From Geothermobacter ehrlichii (GTDB lineage: Bacteria; Desulfobacterota; Desulfuromonadia; Desulfuromonadales; Geothermobacteraceae), in assembly GCF_008124615.1 (NCBI RefSeq), contig NZ_VNIB01000011.1, forward strand, positions 50,406-114,405: DNA of 64,000 nucleotides, given 5' to 3'. The notes under the pieces were generated by a model. It was given only the letters and a program-made list of their open reading frames with translations. It was not told the origin of the DNA and searched no databases. The position numbers and the translations under genes are program-made. Below, in pieces: positions 51,354 through 59,805 of the stretch. The first letter of the stretch is position 1. Every line of letters starts with the position of its first letter.

Positions 51354-52575
51354 TGTTCTCCTCCGCCGCGGGCCTGCGGTGAGCATAGGTTTTGCGGACA
51401 TTGGCGATCAGCCCCTGGGGCCGGAAGATCATCATCAGCACCATCACCGCGCCGAAGACCAGCATCCGGTAATCGGCAAAAGCGCGCAGATACTCCGGCA
51501 TCAGGATCAGAATCAGGGCGGCGATGATCACCCCGACGATTGACCCCATGCCGCCGAGGACGACGATGGAAAGGACGATCGCCGATTCCATGAAGGTAAA
51601 GCTGTTCGGATTGATGTAGGTGTTGCGGGCGGCGAAAATGACACCGACCGCCCCCGCCCAGAAGGCCCCGAGGGCATAGGCTGACAGCTTGGTGCGCGCC
51701 ATGTCGACACCCATGGCGACGCAGGCGATCTCGTCCTCGCGCAGGGCCATCCAGGCCCGGCCGATACGGGAGTCCTTCAGCCGGTTGGTGACGAAGATGG
51801 TGAAGATCACCATCAGGATCATCAGGTAGTAGGTGTAGGTGGTGGCGGCGCCGATGCTCATCTCCATGCCGAAGAAGCCGGGACGGGGGATGTTGGCGAT
51901 CCCCTTGGCGCCGTTGGTCACCTCTTCCCAGTTCTCGATGACGATCTTGGCGATCGAGCCGAAACCGAGGGTGACGATGGCCAGATAGTCGCCGCGCAGT
52001 CGCAGGATGGGGAAGCCGAGCACGACGCCGAACAGGGCGCCGATCAGGCCGCCGATGGGCAGGCAGGCCCAGAAGCCCAGGACTGGAAAGTGCTGGTGGA
52101 TCAGGGCGTAGGAGTAGGCACCGACGGCGAAGAAGGCGACATAACCGAGGTCGAGCAGGCCGGCCAGACCGACGGTGATGTTCAGGCCGAGGCCGAGCAC
52201 GACGAAGATCAGCGCCAGCACCATGATGTTGACCTGGTAGACGTCGAGAATCCAGGGAAAAAGAATGGCGACAGCGGCCAGAACGCCGAGCAGCGGCCGG
52301 TAGAGCCTGGGATCCTGCAGGATGCGCTGCCCCAAGGTCGGAGCCATCAGGCCCTCGTCCTCAAGCTCCGCCTTCTTGCTGCGCAGCTGGCGCTTGTCCA
52401 GGGCCCAGCGCCAGAACAGATGCAGAAAGAAAGCAACGATGAAGACCCAGAGCATGTTGAGCCAGCGCCACTCGACGATGTTCTTCAGGGTATTGACCTT
52501 GACCACCATCAGCGGGAAGGTCAGAAACACGAACCAGAGCGCGACCAGAACCGAACGTTTAAGCACATTGAACAT
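51346..52575 (-). CDS. livM: Branched-chain amino acid ABC transporter permease LivM
   Basis: About 409 residues. ATG 52575 fits a strong ribosome binding site (GGGGAGGGT) better than GTG 52584. It is longer than many LivM proteins because of an N-terminal extension of about 95 residues with two extra membrane segments. The core has VLGLGLNITVGLAGLLDLGYVAFFAVGAY and the permease loop SRIGRAWMALREDEIACVAMGVD, then MGSIVGVIIAALILILMPEYL. Forms the channel with LivH. Confidence 0.93.
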   Translation of the reverse strand: MFNVLKRSVLVALWFVFLTFPLMVVKVNTLKNIVEWRWLNMLWVFIVAFFLHLFWRWALDKRQLRSKKAELEDEGLMAPTLGQRILQDPRLYRPLLGVLAAVAILFPWILDVYQVNIMVLALIFVVLGLGLNITVGLAGLLDLGYVAFFAVGAYSYALIHQHFPVLGFWACLPIGGLIGALFGVVLGFPILRLRGDYLAIVTLGFGSIAKIVIENWEEVTNGAKGIANIPRPGFFGMEMSIGAATTYTYYLMILMVIFTIFVTNRLKDSRIGRAWMALREDEIACVAMGVDMARTKLSAYALGAFWAGAVGVIFAARNTYINPNSFTFMESAIVLSIVVLGGMGSIVGVIIAALILILMPEYLRAFADYRMLVFGAVMVLMMIFRPQGLIANVRKTYAHRRPAAEENNG

Positions 52576-52590
52576 CTTGCGCACCCTCCC

Positions 52591-53493
52591 CTAGACCTTC
52601 TGCTTGACCGCCTTGCCGAGCAGACCGGCGGGGCGGAGGATGAGAATCAGCACCAGAACCCCGAAGGCGAAGACATCCTCGTAGGCGCTCGAAATGTAGC
52701 CGGCGGCCATCGATTCGGCCAGGCCGAGAACCAGACCGCCGAGAGCGGCGCCGGGAATGTTGCCGATTCCGCCCAGAACGGCCGCAGTGAACGCCTTCAC
52801 CCCGGCCATGAAGCCGATGTAGAAGTTGATCTGCCCGATGTAGCTGCCGACCAGCACGCCGCCGATGGCCGCCAGGACCGAACCGATGATGAAGGTCACC
52901 GAGATCACCCGGTCGACATTGATGCCGACCAGCCGGGCCATGACCATGTCCTGCTGGGTGGCACGCATCGCCTTGCCGATCCGGGTGTACTTGATCAGCA
53001 GCGTCAGCACCACCATCGAGATGGCGCTGGTCACCAGAATCACCAGCTCGGACGATCCCATGATATGCGCGACCGGCTCCATGAAGGCGAACTCGGGGAT
53101 CAGCTCGGGGAAGGGAAGAAAGTCGGGGGTCTGGGCCAGCAGAACATAATTCTGCAGAAAGAGCGAGGCCCCGATGGCACTGATCAGAGGGGACAGCCGC
53201 GGTGCGTTGCGCAGGGGCTGGTAGGCGATCTTTTCCAGGGTGTAGCCGTAGGCGGCGGCATAGATCATGGCGATCAGGCCGGCCAGTACGAGAATGGAAA
53301 ACCCGGAAAAGCCGTAGATGGTCAGCACCCCGGAGACAATCAGGGCGACAAAGGCACCGATCATGTAGATCTCGCCGTGGGCGAAGTTGATCAGCTGGAT
53401 GATGCCGTAGACCATGGTATAGCCCAGGGCGATGAGCGCGTAGATGCTCCCCCTGGTCAGGCCGCTGCAGAGCAGTTCGAGAAAATAGTCCAT
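52591..53493 (-). CDS. livH: Branched-chain amino acid ABC transporter permease LivH
   Basis: A protein of 300 residues starting MDYFLELLCSGLTRGSIYALIALGYTMVYGIIQLINFAHGE, the usual LivH N-terminus. About eight membrane helices and the permease loop TRIGKAMRATQQDMVMARLVGIN are present. It lies 15 bases before livM and is separated from livK by a hairpin. Confidence 0.94.
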   Translation of the reverse strand: MDYFLELLCSGLTRGSIYALIALGYTMVYGIIQLINFAHGEIYMIGAFVALIVSGVLTIYGFSGFSILVLAGLIAMIYAAAYGYTLEKIAYQPLRNAPRLSPLISAIGASLFLQNYVLLAQTPDFLPFPELIPEFAFMEPVAHIMGSSELVILVTSAISMVVLTLLIKYTRIGKAMRATQQDMVMARLVGINVDRVISVTFIIGSVLAAIGGVLVGSYIGQINFYIGFMAGVKAFTAAVLGGIGNIPGAALGGLVLGLAESMAAGYISSAYEDVFAFGVLVLILILRPAGLLGKAVKQKV

Positions 53494-53540
53494 AAGTCCG
53501 ACGTCACCTTAACTTGCGGATTTTAATCTCCGCAAGGCAA

Positions 53541-53575
53541 AAGGACGGGGGACAGGCAGCGCCTGTCCCCCGCTC
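53541..53575 (-). promoter_or_regulatory. Intercistronic hairpin between livK and livH
   Basis: A perfect 12-base-pair stem CGGGGGACAGGC/GCCTGTCCCCCG with a three-base loop, 26 bases after the livK stop. On the minus strand TCCTTTTG follows. Such hairpins behind binding-protein genes commonly protect that message or end part of the transcripts, so that the binding protein is made in excess. Confidence 0.55.
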
Positions 53576-53597
53576 GTTTCAGACCTGTCGGCCGGAA

Positions 53598-54707
53598 TCA
53601 GAGTTCGACGAACTTGCCGTTCTGAACCTGGTAGACGGAGAAGCCGACACCTTCGGCATCCCCCTTGGCGTCAAACTTGATCCTGCCGACCGCGGTGTCG
53701 ACATAGTTGTTGCGCAGAGCCTTCTCCAGCGCCGCGTAATCGGTACCACCGGCAGCCTTGATGGCGGCCAGGGCAGCCTGCATGGCGGCATAGCCCTGAT
53801 CGAAGAAGGTTCCCGGCTCCTTGCCGTATTTCTTGACATAGGCGGCACGGGCCTTCTTGTTCTCTTCGTACTTGGTCACGTCCATCGGACCGGTGGCGTA
53901 GACGCCCTCGGCCTTCTTGCCGGCGATCTCGAGAAAACCGTCGCCCTTGATGCCGTCAGGACCGACGAAAGCGGCCTTGACCCGCTTCTTTTTCAGCTGG
54001 GCAACCAGCTTGGAGGCCTCCGGATGGTAACCGCCGAAGATCACGGCGTCGGCCTTGACCCGACGCACCTTCTGGATCACCGCCGAATAGTCCATGGCGC
54101 CCGGGGTGATGCCTTCATACATGACGACTTCCGCCTTGCCACCTTCCTCGATGAACTTCTTGGCGAAGTCGGCGAAGCCCTTGCCGTAATCGCCCTTGTC
54201 GTGAATGATGGCGATCCGCTTGGCGCCGAGCTTGCCGGTAACGAAGTCGGCGGCCAGCTTGCCCTGCATGTCGTCGGAGGCGATGGTGCGATAGAAGTTG
54301 GGGTAGTCGCCGCTCTGGGTCAGGGGCGGGTTGGTGGCCGAAGGCGAGATGGCGATGACCTTGGCTTCCTTGTAGATGCCGAGGGCAGCCTTGGTGGCGC
54401 CGGAGCAGACATGGCCGATGACGATCCGGGCTCCCTCCGACACCAGCTTGGTTGCGGCGTTGGTGGCGATCTCGGGCTTGCACTGATCGTCCATCGGAAT
54501 CACCTCGACCTTCTTGCCAAGAAGGCCGCCGGCAGCGTTGACCTGCTCGGCGAGCATCATCGCCGCTTCCTTGGTCGGAATGCCGTAGGGTGCCAGGTCA
54601 CCGGTGTGCGGACCGGCGACGCCGATCTTGAAGGTGTCGGCGGCAAAGGCCGGAACGGCCAAGGTGGCTGCCAGCAGGGCAGCAAAAATCAGTTTTACGT
54701 GACGCAT
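53598..54707 (-). CDS. livK: Branched-chain amino acid ABC transporter substrate-binding protein
   Basis: A protein of 369 residues with signal peptide MRHVKLIFAALLAATLAVPAFA and AGGAGG before the start. It has the Leu/Ile/Val-binding fold: FKIGVAGPHTGDLAPYGIPTKEAAMMLAEQVNAAGG, ARIVIGHVCSGATKA and RIAIIHDKGDYGKGFADFAKKF. It is the periplasmic ligand-binding part of the transporter; specificity for individual amino acids cannot be told. First gene of the livKHMGF operon. Confidence 0.94.
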   Translation of the reverse strand: MRHVKLIFAALLAATLAVPAFAADTFKIGVAGPHTGDLAPYGIPTKEAAMMLAEQVNAAGGLLGKKVEVIPMDDQCKPEIATNAATKLVSEGARIVIGHVCSGATKAALGIYKEAKVIAISPSATNPPLTQSGDYPNFYRTIASDDMQGKLAADFVTGKLGAKRIAIIHDKGDYGKGFADFAKKFIEEGGKAEVVMYEGITPGAMDYSAVIQKVRRVKADAVIFGGYHPEASKLVAQLKKKRVKAAFVGPDGIKGDGFLEIAGKKAEGVYATGPMDVTKYEENKKARAAYVKKYGKEPGTFFDQGYAAMQAALAAIKAAGGTDYAALEKALRNNYVDTAVGRIKFDAKGDAEGVGFSVYQVQNGKFVEL

Positions 54708-54769
54708 CAGTTCTCCTCCTCTGTCAACAAGTTTTCCACGTGGGCAGACAATGGGACACAGTTTTAACC

Positions 54770-54798
54770 GTATAAGAAAAAAGCTCCCGGCACGTCAA
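54770..54798 (-). promoter_or_regulatory. Sigma-70-type promoter of the liv operon
   Basis: On the minus strand TTGACG (54798-54793), 17 bases, TTATAC (54775-54770), a good housekeeping promoter. The predicted start of transcription lies about 55 bases before the livK ATG. Confidence 0.55.
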
Positions 54799-54830
54799 GG
54801 CAAAAGCGCACAATTCGAGCAAAAATCTTT

Positions 54831-55825
54831 TTAATCCCACCAAACCAAGGCATTTGCCGCCCGAAGTCGGCCAACAGCCGCCAAATACGGCGAAACTCGG
54901 CCGGATCGACCGGCGACAGCCGCCCGCTGCCACCGTCGCAGCCAGAGAGGCACCAGCTCGGCGATCACCATGCCGGCGACAATCAGAAATCCCCCCGCCC
55001 AGTTGACCGGCAACAGCCTCTCCTGCAACAGCCACATGGAGGCCAGCGCCGCCCAGACCGGTTCGAGAGTATAGATACAGCGCCGCCGTGGTCGGCGTGG
55101 TCAGACGCTGGCAGGAGGTCATGATCCAGAAAGCGTAAACAGTAGCAAAACCGAGCAGACGAGAAGTGCCACAACCAACGCCCCGGTCCAGCGAGCTGGC
55201 CAGCTGACCTGCTCGAAGGCCAGGCTGCCGCCAAGGCCGAGCACGGCCATGGTCGCGATCTGCACACAGGCCAGGGCCCGTCCGTCGTAATTCGCCGTCC
55301 AGGCATCAAGCCCCAGCAGATGAAAGGCGATAAAGAAGGAGGCGACAACCACCAGCCCATCTCCCGGATTGAGCCGCCAGGGCCACTGCCAGGTGAGCAG
55401 CAGCAGGCCGAGCAGCACCAGAACGACTCCGATGCGGGAAGCGGCCGCCGGCGGCTTCTTCAGCAGCGGGCCGGCAGAAGCGGCACCCAGATGACGTTGA
55501 TGCCGGTCAGAAAGCCGGTGTTGCTCGAACTGGTCCGCTCCAGTCCCAGGGTCTGAAAGAGACAGGAAAGAAAGAGCAGCACACCGAGAAAGATGCCGTA
55601 CTCCCCCCCCCCCCCTGGCGATCGAGGCTTCGCCAGCCACAACCGGCGATCCGCGCCAGCAGTACCGCGGCCAAGACGAAGCGGATCCAGAGAAAGCCGA
55701 GCACGGGGATATCCTCCAGAGCCATCTTGACCGGGGGGAAGGTGCCGCCCCAGAAGATGGTCACGCTGACCAGAAGCAGTTCCGCCATCGTCCGGGGCAT
55801 CCTCCCCCCCCCGCTTGCCGTCCAT
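54831..55825 (-). pseudogene. Frameshifted EamA/DMT-family transporter with poly-G tracts
   Basis: Pieces of an EamA transporter appear in order but in different frames: MAELLLVSVTIFWGGTFPPVKMALEDIPVLGFLWIRF (from 55800), then YGIFLGVLLFLSCLFQTLGLERTSSSNTGFLTGINVIWVP, then PAAASRIGVVLVLLGLLLLTWQ, then WIMTSCQRLTTPTTAAL, then MWLLQERLLPVNWAGGFLIVAGMVIAELVP. At least four frame changes are needed. Two are at or near runs of 9 C (55804-55812) and 13 C (55603-55615), i.e. G runs in the gene. Either a decayed gene or a stretch of low sequence quality; slipping at the G runs could also be biological. An intact relative is at 58823-59734. Confidence 0.75.
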
Positions 55826-55943
55826 GCGCCATGAATGAAAAACCCTTTGTCCCTTGCCGCCTGCCTGTGCTATAAGGCGATTTTGCTATTGTCAAAACCC
55901 TGTTTGCCACTGCCAACAAAACCGCCGCCGGAGAATAAAACAT

Positions 55944-56099
55944 ATGGAGCGCGGAGAAAAGGAACCCATCCAGGTCATCTGTCCGAAATGCCGCTATACT
56001 GAAATCGTTTATCTGCCCTGCGAAGATCTGCCCAAGTGCCCGCACTGCGACATCCGCATGATCATCGCCGAGCTGCTCGACGAGGGGAAATCCTACTGA
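55944..56099 (+). CDS. Small double-CXXC zinc-ribbon protein
   Basis: A protein of 51 residues starting MERGEKEPIQVICPKCRYTE, with GGAGA upstream. Two CPxC knuckles (ICPKCRY and KCPHCDIRM) about 18 residues apart should bind one zinc. It ends MIIAELLDEGKSY. It lies 74 bases before the amino acid binding protein gene. Function unknown. Confidence 0.7.
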   Translation: MERGEKEPIQVICPKCRYTEIVYLPCEDLPKCPHCDIRMIIAELLDEGKSY

Positions 56100-56173
56100 A
56101 CAACCCAGGTCGGACGACATTCCGATTGAAATCACCCGAAAGAAAACCAGAAAACCCGCAAAGGAGGAACGAG

Positions 56174-56968
56174 ATGAAACGTCTGCTCGCTGGCATCCTG
56201 ACCCTGTGCCTGCTCGCCCTGCCTCTGGCCGCCGTCGCCGGCACCCTGGACGAGATCCAAAAGCGCGGCACCCTGCGCGTCGGCATGGAGCCGGGCTACA
56301 TGCCCTTCGAACTGACTAACAAGAAAGGCGAAATCGTCGGCTTCGACGTCGACATGGCCAAGCGCATGGCCAAGGCCATGGGCGTGAAGCTGGAACTGGT
56401 CTCCACCGCCTGGGACGGCATCATTCCGGCCCTGATCACCAAGAAATTCGACATCATCATGTCCGGCATGACCCTGACCCAGGAACGGAACATGAAGATC
56501 AACTTCGCCAACCCCTACATCGTCATCGGTCAGACCATCCTGCTGAGAAAGGAGCTCGCCGGCAAGGTCAAGTCGTACCGCGACCTGAACGATGCGAAAT
56601 ACACCGTCGGCTCCAAGCTCGGCACCACCGGCGAGCAGGCGACCAAACGAATGATTCACAAGGCCAAGTACATCTCCTACGAAACCGAGCAGGAAGGCGT
56701 GCTCGAGCTGGTCAACGGCAAGATCGACGCCTTCATCTACGACATGCCCTACAACGCCGCCGCCTTCGTGCAGCGGGGCCAGGGCAAGATCGTCCACCTC
56801 GACAAGCCCTTCACCTACGAGCCACTGGCCTGGGCGGTGCGCAAGGGCGATTACGACTTCATCAACTGGCTGAACAACTTCCTCAACCAGGTGAAGAACG
56901 ACGGAACCTACGACAAGATCTACCGCAAGTGGTTCGAAGACGACGCCTGGATGAAGGGCCTGCAGTAA
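56174..56968 (+). CDS. Polar amino acid ABC transporter substrate-binding protein
   Basis: A protein of 264 residues; AAGGAGG precedes the ATG. Signal peptide MKRLLAGILTLCLLALPLAAVA, then a family 3 solute-binding fold: LDEIQKRGTLRVGMEPGYMPFELTNKKGEIVGFDVDMAKRMAKAMG, TAWDGIIPALITKKFDIIMSGMTLTQER and a C-terminal WLNNFLNQVKNDGTYDKIYRKWF. Likely ligands are glutamine, glutamate or another polar amino acid. It is followed by the permease and ATPase genes of the same system. Confidence 0.93.
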   Translation: MKRLLAGILTLCLLALPLAAVAGTLDEIQKRGTLRVGMEPGYMPFELTNKKGEIVGFDVDMAKRMAKAMGVKLELVSTAWDGIIPALITKKFDIIMSGMTLTQERNMKINFANPYIVIGQTILLRKELAGKVKSYRDLNDAKYTVGSKLGTTGEQATKRMIHKAKYISYETEQEGVLELVNGKIDAFIYDMPYNAAAFVQRGQGKIVHLDKPFTYEPLAWAVRKGDYDFINWLNNFLNQVKNDGTYDKIYRKWFEDDAWMKGLQ

Positions 56969-56992
56969 CCAACATCCCGCGCCGGCGGGTTC

Positions 56993-58018
56993 ATGCCAGA
57001 GGACACGCAACAGGATGAACCCGCCGGTCGGACAAATCTGACAGAAGGACCGACAGAATTGACCACCACCAAACCCCTGTGGCCCTGGAAACTCTTGCTG
57101 GCCGTCATCCTGATCGGGATGGCGGCCGGCATCTGGGGGGCCGTCAACCGTATCGACTACACCTGGCGCTGGAACCGGGTACCGCAGTACTTTTTCTACG
57201 AGAGCGAAGAATCGATCACCATCCCCTTCGACGGACGGGTCGAGCAGATCCGTAGCGAAGGCAGGATGGCCGTCCTGACCCTGGTGTCGGAGACCGGCGA
57301 CAAGAAAGAGGCCCGGGTCGAAGCCGACACCCTCAGGGTGGAAGAGGGCGAGGAGCTGTTCGAAGGCGACGCCCTCGGCTTTGTCCACGAGTGGCGTTTC
57401 GGACCGCTGACCACCGGCCTGTGGACCACCCTCTGGCTGTCGGGCTGCGCCAGCGCGCTCGCCCTGGTCATCGGCCTGCTCACCGGCCTGGCCCGCATCT
57501 CGCGCAACTACACCCTGCGCGGCCTGGCCGCCCTCTACGTCGAATTCATCCGCGGCACGCCGCTGCTGGTGCAGATATTCATCGCCTATTTCTTCGTCGG
57601 CACCGTCTTCAATCTCAGCCGCAACGTCGCCGGCATCGGCGCCCTGGCCATCTTCGCTGGAGCCTACGTCGCCGAGATCGTCCGCGCCGGCATCCAGTCG
57701 ATTCCGAAGGGACAGATGGAAGCCGCCCGCTCATTGGGGATGAACGCCTTTCAGGCCATGGCCTACATTATCCTGCCTCAGGCCTTCAAGCGCATCCTGC
57801 CGCCGCTGGCGGGCCAGTTCATCAGCCTGATCAAGGATTCGTCCCTGGTCTCGGTCATCGCCATCACCGACCTGACCAAATCGGGGCGTGAAATCATCAC
57901 CAGCACCTTCGCCACTTTCGAGATCTGGCTGACGGTCGCGGCCATGTACCTGGTGGTCACCTCCCTGATGTCGCAGCTGGTCTTTTACATGGAACGGAGG
58001 CTCGCGGTCAGTGATTAA
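56993..58018 (+). CDS. Polar amino acid ABC transporter permease
   Basis: A protein of 341 residues. One membrane segment near residue 35 is followed by a 90-residue insertion outside the membrane (residues 50-130), unusual for this family. The standard permease core follows, with [21 protein letters not shown], the loop [37 protein letters not shown] and [15 protein letters not shown]. It overlaps the ATPase gene by eight bases. The extra domain may contact the binding protein. Confidence 0.92.
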   Translation: MPEDTQQDEPAGRTNLTEGPTELTTTKPLWPWKLLLAVILIGMAAGIWGAVNRIDYTWRWNRVPQYFFYESEESITIPFDGRVEQIRSEGRMAVLTLVSETGDKKEARVEADTLRVEEGEELFEGDALGFVHEWRFGPLTTGLWTTLWLSGCASALALVIGLLTGLARISRNYTLRGLAALYVEFIRGTPLLVQIFIAYFFVGTVFNLSRNVAGIGALAIFAGAYVAEIVRAGIQSIPKGQMEAARSLGMNAFQAMAYIILPQAFKRILPPLAGQFISLIKDSSLVSVIAITDLTKSGREIITSTFATFEIWLTVAAMYLVVTSLMSQLVFYMERRLAVSD

Positions 58019-58745
58019 GGCAAGCAACGTCACCAAAATCTTCACCGGCCGCGGCCAGGTGGTCCGCGCCGTCGACGGCGTCAGCGCCGAAATCGGCAAG
58101 GGCGAGGTGGTCGTCATCATCGGCCCGTCCGGCTCGGGAAAATCGACCTTTCTGCGCTGCCTCAACGGCCTGGAAAGTTTCGATGACGGTCACATCGTCA
58201 TCGACGGCGTCGACCTGGCCGACAAGAAGACCGACCTGAACAAGGTGCGGCGCGAGGTCGGCATGGTCTTTCAGCAGTTCAACCTCTTTCCGCACAAGAC
58301 GGTGCTGGAAAACATCACCCTGGCACAACGGGTGGTGCGCAAGCGCAGCCGGGAAGAAGCCGAAGCCAAGGCCCGGCAGCTGCTGGCCAAGGTCGGCATC
58401 GCCGAAAAGGAGAAGGAATATCCCTCGCGGCTGTCGGGCGGCCAGCAGCAGCGCGTCGCCATCGCCCGCGCCCTGGCCATGGACCCGAAGATCATGCTCT
58501 TCGACGAGCCGACCAGCGCCCTCGACCCGGAGATGGTCGGCGAGGTGCTCGACGTCATGAAACAGCTCGCCCGCGAAGGGATGACCATGGTCGTGGTCAC
58601 CCACGAGATGGGCTTCGCCCGCGAGGTGGCCGACCGGGTGCTGTTCATGGACGCCGGCAAGCTGGTCGAGGAAGGCACGCCTGATCAGATTTTCAGCGCG
58701 CCGCAAAACGAGCGCACCCGGCTCTTTCTCAGCCAGGTGCTGTAA
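58011..58745 (+). CDS. Polar amino acid ABC transporter ATPase
   Basis: A protein of 244 residues from a GTG start overlapping the permease gene. Walker [11 protein letters not shown]-loop [11 protein letters not shown], signature [15 protein letters not shown], Walker [21 protein letters not shown] and the switch His in [17 protein letters not shown] are all intact, as in GlnQ/HisP-type ATPases. Confidence 0.95.
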   Translation: MIKASNVTKIFTGRGQVVRAVDGVSAEIGKGEVVVIIGPSGSGKSTFLRCLNGLESFDDGHIVIDGVDLADKKTDLNKVRREVGMVFQQFNLFPHKTVLENITLAQRVVRKRSREEAEAKARQLLAKVGIAEKEKEYPSRLSGGQQQRVAIARALAMDPKIMLFDEPTSALDPEMVGEVLDVMKQLAREGMTMVVVTHEMGFAREVADRVLFMDAGKLVEEGTPDQIFSAPQNERTRLFLSQVL

Positions 58746-58822
58746 AACCGACAGGCCCGGGATCCAACGGAGGCAGCCTCCCGGCATGACAGGAGGCTGC
58801 CCTCACTGCTTTCGTAACTTTC

Positions 58823-59734
58823 ATGCCCCTTGCCGACAACCGCAACCGTACGCCCCTGCTCTTCGCCCTGTTCTGCATTCTGGTCTGGGGCATCTCCTAC
58901 GCCGTCATCCGGCAGACGGTGCAGCAGATTCCGCCGCTGACCCTGGCCTGCCTGCGCCACCTGTTCGGCGCCCTGATGCTTTGGCCACTGACCCGCGGCC
59001 GGTTCGGCGCCATTCGCATTCCGGCCCGGGACCACCTGGCCATGTGCGGGCTGGGACTGGCAGGCATCACCCTCTATTTCGGCTTCGAAAACCACGGTCT
59101 GAAACTGACCTCGGCCTCGCACGGCGCCCTGCTGATCGCCCTGATTCCACTCGGCACCGAGCTGGTCACCGCCCTGCGCAAACGTACCCTGCCGGCGGCG
59201 GCAACCTGGTTCGGCACCGCCCTTGCGCTGACCGGCGTCGGCCTGCTGGTCGGGCAGAGCGACGGTGTCGCCAGTCTCGAGGGCGACCTGCTGATGCTCG
59301 GCGCCGTGGTGAGCTGGATCAGCTACACCTTCGGCGTCAACCGCTTCGCCGGCCGCTATCCGGGCCTGCTGCTGACCCGGCAGATCATGCTTTACGGCGC
59401 CCTCACCCTGCTGCCCGGCATGGCTTGGGAACTGACCCGCACCGCACATGCCCTGCCCGACGCCGGCGCCTGGCTTGGCTTCGCCTACCTGACCGTCATC
59501 TGCTCGGTTCTCGGCTACGACCTGTGGAATCGCGCGGTACCGCGTCTCGGCCCCAGCGCCGTCAACAACCTGCTCTACCTGCTGCCGCTGGTCGGCGTCA
59601 TCACCGGCGTCCTCGCCCTCAGCGAACCGGTCACCCCGGCCCTGTTCGCCGGCGGCGGCCTGATCCTCGCCGGCGTCGTCCTCGCCGGCAGGGGGCAGCG
59701 GAGCAAAGCAAGGGAAGCCTACCATGCCGACTGA
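58823..59734 (+). CDS. EamA/DMT-family transporter
   Basis: A protein of 303 residues with about ten membrane helices in two EamA halves. The first half begins LLFALFCILVWGISYAVIRQTVQQIPPLTLACLRHLFGALML. The second has GDLLMLGAVVSWISYTFGVNRF and ends NNLLYLLPLVGVITGVLALSEPVTPALFAGGGLILAGVVLAGRG. Such proteins export metabolites or amino acids; the substrate is unknown. It follows the polar amino acid transporter genes after 77 bases and is an intact relative of the broken copy at 54831-55825. Confidence 0.9.
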   Translation: MPLADNRNRTPLLFALFCILVWGISYAVIRQTVQQIPPLTLACLRHLFGALMLWPLTRGRFGAIRIPARDHLAMCGLGLAGITLYFGFENHGLKLTSASHGALLIALIPLGTELVTALRKRTLPAAATWFGTALALTGVGLLVGQSDGVASLEGDLLMLGAVVSWISYTFGVNRFAGRYPGLLLTRQIMLYGALTLLPGMAWELTRTAHALPDAGAWLGFAYLTVICSVLGYDLWNRAVPRLGPSAVNNLLYLLPLVGVITGVLALSEPVTPALFAGGGLILAGVVLAGRGQRSKAREAYHAD

Positions 59735-59805
59735 GCGCAAGAGTGTCAACGGCCATTGAAAACCGAACCACTTTTGCGCTCTTTGGCAACAAAACAACCT
59801 GCAAC

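Noticed and set aside
55761..56135. 124-residue minus-strand frame across the zinc-ribbon gene
   Set aside because: Opposite strand of the small CXXC protein gene and the start of the broken transporter; no domain or start signal.
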